Source of the DNA: Negativicoccus succinicivorans
Lineage (GTDB): Bacteria; Bacillota; Negativicutes; Veillonellales; Negativicoccaceae
Reading direction: 5' to 3'
Length of the DNA stretch: 40,933 nucleotides
NCBI RefSeq assembly: GCF_018372215.1
Contig: NZ_JAHAJN010000010.1
Coordinates: 1 to 40,933, forward strand
Position 1 is the stretch's first letter. The number at the start of each line of letters is the position of its first letter. The notes below the pieces were generated by a model. It ran no database searches and was not told the DNA's origin. It saw nothing but the letters and a program-made list of their open reading frames with translations. The translations under genes were made by a program, and so were the position numbers. Positions 30,172-39,067 of this stretch are shown here, in pieces.

Positions 30172-31434
30172 TTACTTCATGAAACCTTCATAGTGACGCG
30201 TAATCATCATCGATTCAATTTGTTTCATGGTATCCAGGGCGACACCTACTACGATCAAAAGAGCCGTCCCACCAAAGTATACACCTTGAATGCCGGTGAT
30301 GTTTCCCAAAATGTTGGGAAGTACCGCCACGAACGCCAGGAAAAACGCGCCGGCGAGCGTGATCCGCGTCAATACGCGATCCAAGTAATCAGCGGTCGGT
30401 TTCCCCGGACGAATGCCCGGAACAAAACCGCCGTACTTTTTCATATTATCGGCAATATCCGTAATATTGACAGAGATCGCCGTATAGAAGTAGGTAAAGA
30501 AAACAATCAAAATCGCATACAATACGGTATTTAATACCGTTCCCCAGGTAAAGAGATTCGCCATCTCTTTGATCCATGGGACATCGATAAATTGTGCCAT
30601 AGTAATCGGCAGCATCAAAATCGACGATGCGAAGATGATGGGAATAACACCGGCCTGATTGACTTTCAAAGGCAGGTGCGAGGAGTGTCCGCCGTACATT
30701 TTACGACCGACAACCCGTTTGGAATACTGAACGGGAATGCGACGCGCACCCTGCGTTACCGCAACGACAATCACGATCATTGCGATCGCGATGACAGCGA
30801 ATAAACCGGCTTGGAAAAAGTTGATGGTACCGGTCCGCAAGTACTCCATAATGACTCGAATGCCGGCCGGCATCCGCGCCACGATACCGGCAAAGATGAT
30901 TAATGAAATGCCGTTGCCGACACCTTTTTCCGTAATCTGTTCCCCGACCCACATCAGGAAACAGGTTCCCGCGGTCAGTGTCAACGTAATCATCAGTACC
31001 GTTAAATAACTATTATCGACCAATGCTTGATTGGCGCGTAAACCGTAGGCCATACCGAAGGCTTGGATCAAGGCCAAAACCACCGTGCCGTAACGGGTTA
31101 CTTTCTGAATTTTTTTAAAGCCGTCCTGGCCGTCTTTTTTCCACTCTTCAAAAACAGGTACGACCGCCGTCAGCAACTGCATGATAATGGATGCGTTGAT
31201 GTACGGAGTAATACTCATGGCAAAGATGGAAAACTTGCTCAATGCACCGCCGGCAAATAAATCCAAAAAACCGAACAGGCTGCCGCTCGAAAAGAGATGT
31301 TCGATCACCGAGGCGTCAACGCCCGGTACCGGAATATGAATCCCGGCGCGAAACACCATAAACATAACGAACGTATAAATCAGTCGGTTCCGTAATTCGG
31401 AGATCTGAAATATGTTCGAAAGTTTTTCGAGCAT
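30172..31434 (-). CDS. secY: Preprotein translocase subunit SecY
   Basis: 420 residues with ten hydrophobic segments. The start IFQISELRNRLIYTFVMFMV, the plug-region GGALSKFSIFAMSITPYI and the cytoplasmic loop VVGRKMYGG are typical. Forms the SecYEG channel for export and membrane insertion. Its ATG overlaps the rplO stop (ATGA). Confidence 0.98.
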   Translation of the reverse strand: MLEKLSNIFQISELRNRLIYTFVMFMVFRAGIHIPVPGVDASVIEHLFSSGSLFGFLDLFAGGALSKFSIFAMSITPYINASIIMQLLTAVVPVFEEWKKDGQDGFKKIQKVTRYGTVVLALIQAFGMAYGLRANQALVDNSYLTVLMITLTLTAGTCFLMWVGEQITEKGVGNGISLIIFAGIVARMPAGIRVIMEYLRTGTINFFQAGLFAVIAIAMIVIVVAVTQGARRIPVQYSKRVVGRKMYGGHSSHLPLKVNQAGVIPIIFASSILMLPITMAQFIDVPWIKEMANLFTWGTVLNTVLYAILIVFFTYFYTAISVNITDIADNMKKYGGFVPGIRPGKPTADYLDRVLTRITLAGAFFLAFVAVLPNILGNITGIQGVYFGGTALLIVVGVALDTMKQIESMMITRHYEGFMK

Positions 31435-31874
31435 CAGAGCACCTCGACTTTACCGCCGGCTGCTTCGATTTTTTCCTGCGCCGTCTTTGTAAAACCGTGC
31501 GCTTTGACAGTAACCGCTTTTTCCAGCTCGCCGTTACCGAGGATTCGTACTCCATCGCGTACATTTTTCAGGATGCCTTTTTCAATCAAGCTGACCGGAT
31601 CGACAACGTCGCCCGCTTCAAACCGATTGAGTTGGCTCACATTCACTTCCGCATAGTCTTTGGCGTGAATATTCGTAAAACCGCGCTTCGGCAACCGACG
31701 ATACAACGGCATCTGGCCGCCTTCAAAGCCCGGACGAACACCGCCGCCCGAACGCGAGTAAAGACCTTTCGTACCACGCGTGGAGGTTTTGCCCATGCCG
31801 CTTCCGATACCGCGACCAACACGGCGACGTGCTTTGCGAGAACCCTCGTTGGGGCTCATTTCATGAAGTTTCAT
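31434..31874 (-). CDS. rplO: 50S ribosomal protein L15
   Basis: 146 residues. Begins MKLHEMSPNEGSRKARRRVG with the Gly/Arg-rich GRGIGSGMGKTSTRGTKG segment and ends in the VKAHGFTKTAQEKIEAAGG domain. AAGGAGGTGCAAAC precedes the start. Full length, standard position before secY. Confidence 0.98.
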   Translation of the reverse strand: MKLHEMSPNEGSRKARRRVGRGIGSGMGKTSTRGTKGLYSRSGGGVRPGFEGGQMPLYRRLPKRGFTNIHAKDYAEVNVSQLNRFEAGDVVDPVSLIEKGILKNVRDGVRILGNGELEKAVTVKAHGFTKTAQEKIEAAGGKVEVL

Positions 31875-31886
31875 GTTTGCACCTCC

Positions 31887-32072
31887 TTATTCTGCGTCTG
31901 TAACTTCCACCAAGTGACGTACTCGGTGAATCATGCCTTCAATTTGCGGTGTCAATTCCTGGGTGACGACGGAATTCGTCTTCTTCAGTCCCAGTGCTTT
32001 GACCGTCTGTCGCTGCGTCTGGTTCGAACCGATCAGACTTTTCTTCAATTGAATCTGAACTTTCTTAGCCAT
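31887..32072 (-). CDS. rpmD: 50S ribosomal protein L30
   Basis: 61 residues; I chose the second of two adjacent ATGs, which has better spacing from GGAGG. KVQIQLKKSLIGSNQTQRQT and VRHLVEVTDAE are typical of bacterial L30. Between rpsE and rplO as usual. Confidence 0.96.
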   Translation of the reverse strand: MAKKVQIQLKKSLIGSNQTQRQTVKALGLKKTNSVVTQELTPQIEGMIHRVRHLVEVTDAE

Positions 32073-32083
32073 CATCCGCCTCC

Positions 32084-32584
32084 TTAGTTATACAATTCTT
32101 CGACGGATTTGCCGCGCAACGCCGCAATATCTTCCGCGCGTTTGAGCTCGAGCAAGCCGTTGACGGTCGCTTTGACCATGTTCATCGGGTTTGCCGAACC
32201 GATCGATTTCGTTAAAATGTTCCGTACCCCGGCGAGTTCCAAAACCACACGCACAGGACCGCCGGCGATAACGCCGGTACCTTCTGCAGCCGGTTTCAAG
32301 AAAACGCGGCCCGCACCGCAAATGCCTGTGACGGCATACGGGATCGTACCGTTTTTCAAATGAACTGCAACCATATTTTTCTTCGCATCTGCTACGCCTT
32401 TGCGGATCGCTTCGGGAACTTCTTTCGCTTTCCCCATACCCGCGCCAACGTTACCTTTACCGTCGCCTACAACGACGAGAGCGCTGAAGGAAAAACGGGT
32501 ACCGCCTTTAACAACTTTCGCTACGCGATTGATAAAGACGACCTTCTCTTGCAGATCCGATTCTTTCTTTTCAAATCTTGCCAT
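32084..32584 (-). CDS. rpsE: 30S ribosomal protein S5
   Basis: 166 residues. Contains LQEKVVFINRVAKVVKGGTR, FSALVVVGDGKGNVGAGMGK and GGPVRVVLELAGVRNILTKS. S5 works in decoding accuracy and mRNA unwinding at the entry channel; spectinomycin contacts this protein near the start of its loop. Full length. Confidence 0.98.
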   Translation of the reverse strand: MARFEKKESDLQEKVVFINRVAKVVKGGTRFSFSALVVVGDGKGNVGAGMGKAKEVPEAIRKGVADAKKNMVAVHLKNGTIPYAVTGICGAGRVFLKPAAEGTGVIAGGPVRVVLELAGVRNILTKSIGSANPMNMVKATVNGLLELKRAEDIAALRGKSVEELYN

Positions 32585-32603
32585 CTACCGTTTCCTCCTT
32601 TGC

Positions 32604-32969
32604 TTAGAATGTCAAGCCGCCCTCACGGGCACCTTCTGCTAACGCCGCAATACGACCGTGATAAATCTGGCCGCCGCGGTCAAAGACTACTTCTTTCACG
32701 CCTTTTTCCTGCGCGCGTTTGGCGATCAGTTCACCAACCGCTTTCGCCGCTTCGACGTTACCGCCATAGGCATGAGCTTCTTTCACTTCCGCATCCAGAG
32801 AACTGGCCGCTACCAAAGTAGTACCTTTGGTGTCATCAATAATCTGCGCGTAAATGTTAGCAAGGCTGCGATAGACATTCAAGCGAGGACGTTCGGCCGT
32901 GCCGGCAATATGCCGACGCAAACGAGCATGACGGCGTTGACGTGCTTTATTTCGTAAATTGTTACGCAA
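32604..32969 (-). CDS. rplR: 50S ribosomal protein L18
   Basis: 121 residues if the TTG at 32969 is the start, which lies eight bases after GGGAG; a GTG three codons earlier (32978) is too close to the site. Contains RRHIAGTAERPRLNVYRS and the C-terminal DRGGQIYHGRIAALAEGARE. Binds 5S rRNA with L5. Confidence 0.96.
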   Translation of the reverse strand: MRNNLRNKARQRRHARLRRHIAGTAERPRLNVYRSLANIYAQIIDDTKGTTLVAASSLDAEVKEAHAYGGNVEAAKAVGELIAKRAQEKGVKEVVFDRGGQIYHGRIAALAEGAREGGLTF

Positions 32970-32989
32970 CTTGTCCACTCCCTTCCGAA

Positions 32990-33529
32990 CTATTTCGCAC
33001 CGGTCTTGCCGGCTTTACGACGTACGTGTTCACCTTCGTAGCGAACACCTTTGCCTTTATACGGCTCCGGTTTACGCCAGTCGCGAATTTCTGCAGCGAC
33101 TTGGCCGACGACTTCTTTATCCGCACCTTTGACGATGATTTTCGTCGGTTCCGGGGTTTCAAATTCGATCCCCGCCGGCGGTTCCATGATGACAGGGTGC
33201 GAGAAACCGAGTGTCAAGTTCAAGTTTTTACCTTTCATCGCGGCACGATAGCCGACGCCAACGATTTCAAGCGTCTTCGAGTAGCCTTCCGTAACACCGA
33301 TCACCATGTTGTTGATCAGCGAACGCGTCAGACCGTGCAACGATTTATGTTCTTTGTCATCCGACGGACGCGCAACTTTCACTTCGTCTGCGGTGACTTC
33401 CACCTGCATTGACTGCGGCAGTTTGTGGGACAATGTACCCTTCGGTCCTTTGACAGTGAGGGTATGTCCGTCCAAGGTGATGTCCACTCCGTTCGGAATG
33501 GCAATCGGTTGATTCCCAATACGTGACAT
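32990..33529 (-). CDS. rplF: 50S ribosomal protein L6
   Basis: 179 residues, AGGAGG before ATG. Begins SRIGNQPIAIPNGVDITLDG; two related domains; ends KGKGVRYEGEHVRRKAGKTG. Near the factor-binding site of the 50S subunit. Full length. Confidence 0.98.
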   Translation of the reverse strand: MSRIGNQPIAIPNGVDITLDGHTLTVKGPKGTLSHKLPQSMQVEVTADEVKVARPSDDKEHKSLHGLTRSLINNMVIGVTEGYSKTLEIVGVGYRAAMKGKNLNLTLGFSHPVIMEPPAGIEFETPEPTKIIVKGADKEVVGQVAAEIRDWRKPEPYKGKGVRYEGEHVRRKAGKTGAK

Positions 33530-33544
33530 GCGTTACCTCCTCAC

Positions 33545-33943
33545 TTACCAGACGTAAGCGATAACTTCGCCGCCAAGACCAGCCTGACGGGCTTTACGAT
33601 CGCTCATTACGCCTTTGGACGTCGAAATTACTGCAATTCCCAAACCACCGAGAACGCGGGGTAATTCGTCCTTCTTTGCATACACTTTCAAACCGGGTTT
33701 CGAAATACGTTTGAGACCCGTGATTACTTTTTCTTTATTCGCGCCATATTTTAATGTGACGCGCAATACCGGATGGCCTTCTTCTTCCACAGTTTCATAT
33801 CCGTGGATGTAGCCTTCTTGGGCCAGAATGTCCAGTATAGCAGCTTTCTTTTTCGAAGCGGGCATATCCACTTTCGCGTGCAGCGCCGAGTTGGCGTTGC
33901 GAATGCGCGTTAACATATCCGCAATCGGATCGGTCATTCCCAT
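33545..33943 (-). CDS. rpsH: 30S ribosomal protein S8
   Basis: 132 residues. MTDPIADMLTRIRNA at the start and ISTSKGVMSDRKARQAGLGG at the end are diagnostic. S8 binds helix 21 of 16S rRNA and in many bacteria also represses the spc operon. GGAGG is nine bases from the first of two close ATGs. Confidence 0.98.
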   Translation of the reverse strand: MGMTDPIADMLTRIRNANSALHAKVDMPASKKKAAILDILAQEGYIHGYETVEEEGHPVLRVTLKYGANKEKVITGLKRISKPGLKVYAKKDELPRVLGGLGIAVISTSKGVMSDRKARQAGLGGEVIAYVW

Positions 33944-33972
33944 ATTAGTTTACCTCCTCCCACGGACAATCG

Positions 33973-34242
33973 TTACCAGCTGGCTTTTTTCACGCCAGGG
34001 ATTTCACCTTCATATGCCAAATCGCGGAAAACGATTCGACTCACGCCGAACTTACGCATGTAACCATGCGGACGTCCGGTCAGAAGGCACCGATTGTGCA
34101 AGCGTGTCGGGGAAGCATCCTTGGGGAGTTTGCTCAACGCTGCATAGTCGCCTTTGGCTTTCAATTCGGCGCGTTTTGCCGCGTATTTTTCCACCATTTT
34201 ACGGCGTTTCTTTTCACGTTCAATCATGGACTTTTTCGCCAT
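33973..34242 (-). CDS. rpsN: 30S ribosomal protein S14, zinc-free long form
   Basis: 89 residues, with LHNRCLLTGRPHGYMRKFGV and the ending PGVKKASW. It lacks the CxxC pairs of the 61-residue zinc form and is the longer zinc-independent type. Sits in the usual S14 place between L5 and S8. Confidence 0.97.
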   Translation of the reverse strand: MAKKSMIEREKKRRKMVEKYAAKRAELKAKGDYAALSKLPKDASPTRLHNRCLLTGRPHGYMRKFGVSRIVFRDLAYEGEIPGVKKASW

Positions 34243-34260
34243 TATACTTCCTCCTTTGTC

Positions 34261-34800
34261 TTATTTTTTAAACGGCATACCGAAGGCACGTAACAGTTCA
34301 CGCGCTTCTTCGTCGGTCTTCGCGCTGGTCACCATGATGATGTCCATGCCGCGTACTTGGTCAATTTTATCGTAGTCGATTTCCGGGAAAATCAATTGTT
34401 CCTTAATGCCCAAGCTGTAGTTGCCGCGACCGTCAAAGCTGGTCGCGCGCACGCCACGAAAGTCGCGGACGCGTGGAATCGCAATATTGATCAGTTTATC
34501 CAGGAATTCGTACATTTTTTCGCCGCGCAGCGTAACTTTGCAGCCGATCGGCATGTTTTCACGAATTTTGAAGTTCGCAATGGATTTTTTCGCACGCGTG
34601 ATGATCGGTTTCTGACCGGCAATCGCCGTCAGGTCGTTCACCGCGGCATCCAATGCTTTGGAGTTCGTAACAGCTTCACCGACACCAATGTTGATGACGA
34701 TTTTTTCCAATTTCGGAATTTCCATTACGTTTTTATAGTTAAATTTTTCACGCAGATCATTTTTGATCTGGGAATTGTAGAGATCTTTTAAACGAGACAC
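34261..34800 (-). CDS. rplE: 50S ribosomal protein L5
   Basis: 179 residues, GTG start. Contains NVMEIPKLEKIVINIGVGEA, GQKPIITRAKKSIANFK and the ending AKTDEEARELLRAFGMPFKK. Binds 5S rRNA and touches the P-site tRNA. Confidence 0.98.
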   Translation of the reverse strand: MSRLKDLYNSQIKNDLREKFNYKNVMEIPKLEKIVINIGVGEAVTNSKALDAAVNDLTAIAGQKPIITRAKKSIANFKIRENMPIGCKVTLRGEKMYEFLDKLINIAIPRVRDFRGVRATSFDGRGNYSLGIKEQLIFPEIDYDKIDQVRGMDIIMVTSAKTDEEARELLRAFGMPFKK

Positions 34801-34821
34801 CGAATTCGTCCTCCTTTCGTA

Positions 34822-35157
34822 TTATTTTACGTTGTCGATAATCGAGTCGCTTTTAACGGTCGCACGAACGTAGCTGCCGTCTTTTTGCTGTACCTTTTTA
34901 ATGCGGCTCGGTTCTTTGGTCTTCGGATCGATGACCATGACATTGGAGACATGAATCGGTGCTTCTTTCGTGATAATGCCTCCTTGCGAATTGGCCTGGT
35001 TCGGCTTGGTATGCCGTCTGACTTGATTCAGACCTTCCACAATGACGCGATCTTTGGCCGGCTGTGCGGCAATGATCTTACCCGTTTTGCCTTTGTCTTT
35101 GCCGGCAATGATCATGACGGTATCACCGGTTTTGACTTGCAGTTTACGTTTGCTCAT
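34822..35157 (-). CDS. rplX: 50S ribosomal protein L24
   Basis: 111 residues. The KOW motif is in VKTGDTVMIIAGKDKGKTGK near the start, followed by VEGLNQVRRHTKP. An early assembly protein of the 50S subunit. AAGGAGGTGCGGAT precedes ATG. Confidence 0.98.
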   Translation of the reverse strand: MSKRKLQVKTGDTVMIIAGKDKGKTGKIIAAQPAKDRVIVEGLNQVRRHTKPNQANSQGGIITKEAPIHVSNVMVIDPKTKEPSRIKKVQQKDGSYVRATVKSDSIIDNVK

Positions 35158-35169
35158 ATCCGCACCTCC

Positions 35170-35538
35170 TTATAGTACTTCCGGTGCGAGCGAAATAATC
35201 TTCATGAAGTTCTTATCACGAAGCTCACGAGCTACCGGTCCAAAAATACGAGTCCCGCGCGGGCTCTTATCATCTTTAATAATAACGGCTGCATTTTCGT
35301 CAAAGCGAATGTAGGAGCCATCGTTGCGACGTAAACCTCTCTTCGTACGAACGACTACGGCCTTAACTACTTCACCTTTCTTGACAACGCCACCGGGCGA
35401 TGCATCTTTTACCGAAGCAACGATTACATCACCGATATTCGCGTAGCGCCGGAATGATCCTCCCAGCACCTTGATGCACAAGATGTCTTTGGCGCCCGTG
35501 TTATCAGCCACGTTTAAGCGAGTTTCTTGCTGTATCAT
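35170..35538 (-). CDS. rplN: 50S ribosomal protein L14
   Basis: 122 residues, the exact usual length. MIQQETRLNVADNTGAKDIL and the internal GGVVKKGEVVKAVVVRTKRG are diagnostic. Forms intersubunit bridges and is the docking site of the silencing factor RsfS. Confidence 0.98.
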   Translation of the reverse strand: MIQQETRLNVADNTGAKDILCIKVLGGSFRRYANIGDVIVASVKDASPGGVVKKGEVVKAVVVRTKRGLRRNDGSYIRFDENAAVIIKDDKSPRGTRIFGPVARELRDKNFMKIISLAPEVL

Positions 35539-35562
35539 CGTGTTCCTCCTCTTTCTACCGAA

Positions 35563-35823
35563 TTATTCGGCACGGGCAATAATCTTCGTTACACGCCAGC
35601 ATTTATCTTTCGAAATCGGGCGCGTTTCAACGATGCGCACGGTATCACCGATTTTACATTCGTTGTTTTCGTCGTGCGCTTTATACCGCTTCGTCGAAGT
35701 GAGCGGCTTATTGTATTTTTTGTGCGGCACTTTACGGTCTACAGCAACAACAACGGTTTTGTCCATTTTGTCACTGACGACTTTGCCGACACGCGATTTG
35801 CGTACGTTTCTTTCTTCCACCAC
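35563..35823 (-). CDS. rpsQ: 30S ribosomal protein S17
   Basis: 86 residues, GTG start after AAAGGAGGAACC. Contains RVGKVVSDKMDKTVVVAVDR and CKIGDTVRIVETRPISKDKC, an OB-fold primary binder of 16S rRNA. Confidence 0.97.
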   Translation of the reverse strand: MVEERNVRKSRVGKVVSDKMDKTVVVAVDRKVPHKKYNKPLTSTKRYKAHDENNECKIGDTVRIVETRPISKDKCWRVTKIIARAE

Positions 35824-35840
35824 GGTTCCTCCTTTACGAT

Positions 35841-36041
35841 TTACGCTTGCGCTTTCAATTCTGCTTCCCGCTGCACGGTTTTAATTCGGGCAATGGTTTT
35901 CTTTACTTCACGCAAACGCATCGGATTTTCCAACTGGCCGGTCGCATGCTGAAAACGGAGGTTGAATAATTCTTCCTTCAGACCGGCGATTTTTTCGTTC
36001 ATTTCCTCGGCGGACAAATTCCGAATTTCTTGTACCTTCAT
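35841..36041 (-). CDS. rpmC: 50S ribosomal protein L29
   Basis: 66 residues. LKEELFNLRFQHATGQLENP and REVKKTIARIKTV are the L29 helical hairpin, at the exit tunnel near L23 and trigger factor. Its ATG overlaps the rplP stop (TAATG). Confidence 0.98.
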   Translation of the reverse strand: MKVQEIRNLSAEEMNEKIAGLKEELFNLRFQHATGQLENPMRLREVKKTIARIKTVQREAELKAQA

Positions 36042-36472
36042 TAGTTGTCACCTGCCACTTCTTCTTCGCCCTTGACGACAAACTTCGTTTTGATCGGAAG
36101 TTTGTGCGAGGCCAAACGCATCGCTTCTTTAGCGATTTCCGGGGTAACGCCTGCCATTTCAAACATCACACGGCCCGGGCGGACGACAGAAACCCAATAT
36201 TCCGGAGCGCCTTTACCTTTACCCATACGAGTTTCGGCAGGTTTCTTGGAAACCGGCTTATCCGGGAAAATTTTGATCCACACTTGGCCGCCACGTTTAA
36301 TGTAGCGCGTCATCGCGATACGAGCCGCTTCGATTTGTCGGTTTGTAATCCAAGCCGGTTCCATGGCAACTAAGCCAAATTCGCCGTGGGATACTGTATT
36401 ACCGCGGTTCGCTCTGCCTTTCATACGACCGCGAAATTGCTTACGATATTTTACACGCTTCGGGATTAGCAT
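36041..36472 (-). CDS. rplP: 50S ribosomal protein L16
   Basis: 143 residues. MLIPKRVKYRKQFRGRMKGR at the start, GKGKGAPEYWVSVVRPGRVM later. Helps position the A-site tRNA. Start overlaps the rpsC stop (TAATG), so the pair is coupled. Confidence 0.98.
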   Translation of the reverse strand: MLIPKRVKYRKQFRGRMKGRANRGNTVSHGEFGLVAMEPAWITNRQIEAARIAMTRYIKRGGQVWIKIFPDKPVSKKPAETRMGKGKGAPEYWVSVVRPGRVMFEMAGVTPEIAKEAMRLASHKLPIKTKFVVKGEEEVAGDN

Positions 36473-37266
36473 TAGGCTTCGCTCCTTTCTGCGTTGTTCG
36501 GTTGCCGGTCGTTGTCACGACGTTCGCCGCGTTCGTTGCGGCCGCCGCGATGGCCTCGACGGTTGTTACGACGATCGCCCACTCGACGTTCTTTACCGCC
36601 ACGGTTCTCGCGTACATTTTCGTCTTTGTTCACCATTTCGCCCGGCATGATTTCGCCTTTATAAATCCATACTTTGACACCGATCGCACCGTAGGTGGTC
36701 TGTGCCGTTGCCACACCGTAATCGATGTTGGCACGTAATGTGTGCAGTGGAATCGATCCTTCATGGTAGCCTTCCGAACGGGCAATTTCCGCGCCGCCCA
36801 AACGGCCGCTCAAAAGAACCTTGATACCTTTAGCACCGAACCGCATGGTACGGCCGACTGCCTGTTTCATCGCACGGCGGAACGCAATACGACGTTCCAG
36901 CTGAGAAGCGATGTTTTCCGCAACCAAGGTTGCGTCCAATTCCGCACTTTTAACTTCTTTAATATTGACATCCACTTCCTGCGTCGTAAAACGAGTCATG
37001 GCTTTTTTGATGTCTTCGATACCGGCGCCGCCGCGGCCAATGACCATGCCCGGTTTTGCCGTATAGATCGTTAATTTAATGCGCTTTAATGTGCGTTCGA
37101 TTTCGATGCGCGAGATGCCTGCGATGAAGAGATGTTTCTTCAGGAAGCGACGAATCTTCGTATCTTCAATCAAAAGCTTTGCATAATCTTTTTCGGCATA
37201 CCATTTGGTATCCCAATCTTTGATGATGCCAACACGCATTCCATGGGGATTTACTTTCTGACCCAC
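36472..37266 (-). CDS. rpsC: 30S ribosomal protein S3 with long basic C-terminal tail
   Basis: 264 residues, GTG start eight bases after GGAGG. The core (KH domain, VIGRGGAGIEDIKKAM; C-domain GVKVWIYKGEIMPGE) ends near residue 218. It is followed by ~45 residues rich in Arg, Gly and Asn (RRNNRRGHRGGRNERGER). S3 lines the mRNA entry and helps unwind mRNA. Extended S3 tails exist in some Firmicutes, but many S3 proteins stop at 210-235. Confidence 0.97.
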   Translation of the reverse strand: MGQKVNPHGMRVGIIKDWDTKWYAEKDYAKLLIEDTKIRRFLKKHLFIAGISRIEIERTLKRIKLTIYTAKPGMVIGRGGAGIEDIKKAMTRFTTQEVDVNIKEVKSAELDATLVAENIASQLERRIAFRRAMKQAVGRTMRFGAKGIKVLLSGRLGGAEIARSEGYHEGSIPLHTLRANIDYGVATAQTTYGAIGVKVWIYKGEIMPGEMVNKDENVRENRGGKERRVGDRRNNRRGHRGGRNERGERRDNDRQPNNAERSEA

Positions 37267-37280
37267 ACCATTTCCCTCCT

Positions 37281-37616
37281 TTATTCTCTTTCGGATACTT
37301 TTACGGTCAATTGACTCGTGCGTTTGAAAATGCTGAATGCCTGCCCCCGGCTGCGCGGGTGAATCCGTTTCAGAGTCGGACCGGCATCGACAAAGGCTGT
37401 CGATACATACAGTTTATCTACATTTAAGTCATGATTGTTTTCTGCATTTGCCATCGCGCTGCGCAGGGTTTTTTCAACCACTTTCGAGGCGCGTTTCGGC
37501 GTGTGCGCAAGAATTGCCAATGCTTCACCGCAGTTTTTACCGCGAATCAGGTCAACGACAATGCGTACTTTACGAGGCGAAATGCGGATGTTGTTGGTAA
37601 ACGCTCTTACTTCCAT
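37281..37616 (-). CDS. rplV: 50S ribosomal protein L22
   Basis: 111 residues from ATG 37616 after AAGGAGG-type site; longer open frame upstream overlaps rpsS and is not used. RISPRKVRIVVDLIRGKNCG and the loop HPRSRGQAFSIFKRTSQLTV, which lines the exit tunnel and is where macrolide resistance changes arise. Confidence 0.98.
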   Translation of the reverse strand: MEVRAFTNNIRISPRKVRIVVDLIRGKNCGEALAILAHTPKRASKVVEKTLRSAMANAENNHDLNVDKLYVSTAFVDAGPTLKRIHPRSRGQAFSIFKRTSQLTVKVSERE

Positions 37617-37626
37617 TTTCTCCTCC

Positions 37627-37908
37627 TTATTCCAATTCCGTCGCTTTGTCGCTCTTGTTGTGACCGCGGAACAAGCGGGTCGGTGCAAATTCACCGAGCT
37701 TATGGCCGACCATATCTTCCGTAATATACACCGGCACGTGTTTACGGCCGTCATAGACAGCGATCGTGTGACCGACAAAGTCCGGCAAGATGGTCGAAGC
37801 CCGGGACCAAGTTTTGACTACTTTTTTCTCATCCGAAGCGTTCAGTGCAGCGATCTTCTTTTCCAAGTGATCCGCAACAAACGGTCCTTTTTTTATTGAT
37901 CTGGACAC
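37627..37908 (-). CDS. rpsS: 30S ribosomal protein S19
   Basis: 93 residues, GTG start. SRSIKKGPFVADHLEKKIAA and VGHKLGEFAPTRLFRGH are diagnostic. Head protein near the A site, partner of S13. Confidence 0.98.
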   Translation of the reverse strand: MSRSIKKGPFVADHLEKKIAALNASDEKKVVKTWSRASTILPDFVGHTIAVYDGRKHVPVYITEDMVGHKLGEFAPTRLFRGHNKSDKATELE

Positions 37909-37929
37909 TCTTGTTTCCCCTTCCTTCCA

Positions 37930-38757
37930 TTACTTGCGTCGATTGACGATCATCCGATTGGATGCTTTTTTCTTATTACGCGTCTTCACGCCGTAAGCCG
38001 GTTTACCCCACGGAGTAACTGGACGTTTACGTCCGACCGGGGACTTACCTTCACCACCGCCATGCGGATGGTCGTTCGGGTTCATGACAACGCCGCGGTT
38101 CGCCGGGCGTTTGCCTAACCAGCGATTACGGCCGGCTTTACCGATGGTGATGTTTTCGTGTTCGGCATTGCCTACGACACCAACAGTCGCACGGCAGTTT
38201 ACCAAGACACGACGAACTTCGCCGCTCGGCAGACGCAACAATGCGTATTTGCCTTCTTTCGCCATCAGCTGAGCCGAGGCGCCGGCGCTGCGAACCATCT
38301 GGCCGCCTTTGCCGATTTTCAGTTCCACGTTGTGGACCTGGGTACCGATCGGGATATTCACCAACGGCAATGCGTTGCCTACTTTGATATCGGATTCCGG
38401 TCCGCTTTCCACTATGTCGCCGACTTTCAAGCCCTGCGGCGCCAAGATGTAACGTTTTTCACCGTCCGCATAGTTCAACAGAGCGATGAAGCAGGTGCGG
38501 TTCGGATCGTATTCGATCGCCGCAACTTTTGCCGGTACATTGTCTTTCGTGCGTTTGAAGTCAATCAAACGATACCGACGTTTATGGCCGCCGCCCTGAT
38601 GGCGAACGGTCATCTTTCCCGTATTGTTTCGGCCGCCTTTTCTGGTCACCGGCGCCAGAAGCGATTTTTCCGGTTCCGCTTTGGTGACTCCGTCGAAGGC
38701 CGATACGGTCATAAACCGACGCCCGGGGGTGTACGGTTTGAATGATTTGTAAGCCAT
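37930..38757 (-). CDS. rplB: 50S ribosomal protein L2
   Basis: 275 residues. Contains GGRNNTGKMTVRHQGGGHKR and the conserved VVMNPNDHPHGGGEGK around the His needed near the peptidyl-transferase centre. Ends in a basic tail KTRNKKKASNRMIVNRRK. Full length. Confidence 0.99.
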   Translation of the reverse strand: MAYKSFKPYTPGRRFMTVSAFDGVTKAEPEKSLLAPVTRKGGRNNTGKMTVRHQGGGHKRRYRLIDFKRTKDNVPAKVAAIEYDPNRTCFIALLNYADGEKRYILAPQGLKVGDIVESGPESDIKVGNALPLVNIPIGTQVHNVELKIGKGGQMVRSAGASAQLMAKEGKYALLRLPSGEVRRVLVNCRATVGVVGNAEHENITIGKAGRNRWLGKRPANRGVVMNPNDHPHGGGEGKSPVGRKRPVTPWGKPAYGVKTRNKKKASNRMIVNRRK

Positions 38758-38782
38758 TATAGTGCCTCCTTAAATCAGACGC

Positions 38783-39067
38783 TTACACGCCTTCGAACAA
38801 TTCGATCGTTTCGCCTTCTTTAAGCGTGACGATTGCTTTTTTCCAATCGCTGCGCTTACCTTCGAAACGGCCCATGCGTTTTTTCTTGCCTTCCATACGC
38901 ATGGTGCTTACCGCGGCGACTTTCACATTGAAAATTTCTTCGACTGCATCACGGATCTGGTATTTGTTGGCATTGAGAGGCACTTTGAAGGTGTATTTAC
39001 CTTCCGCCATTAATGCCGTAGATTTTTCCGTAACAATCGGTTTAATTAAAATATCGCGTGCATCCAT
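38783..39067 (-). CDS. rplW: 50S ribosomal protein L23
   Basis: 94 residues. ILIKPIVTEKSTALMAEGKY and the loop VSTMRMEGKKKRMGRFEGKR are typical. Docking site of trigger factor and SRP at the exit tunnel. Its ATG lies at the end of rplD (TAATG overlap). Confidence 0.98.
   Translation of the reverse strand: MDARDILIKPIVTEKSTALMAEGKYTFKVPLNANKYQIRDAVEEIFNVKVAAVSTMRMEGKKKRMGRFEGKRSDWKKAIVTLKEGETIELFEGV

Noticed and set aside
31497..32087. 196-codon plus-strand frame opposite rplO and rpmD
   Set aside because: Antisense of two conserved ribosomal genes; composition typical of shadow frames in GC-rich coding DNA.
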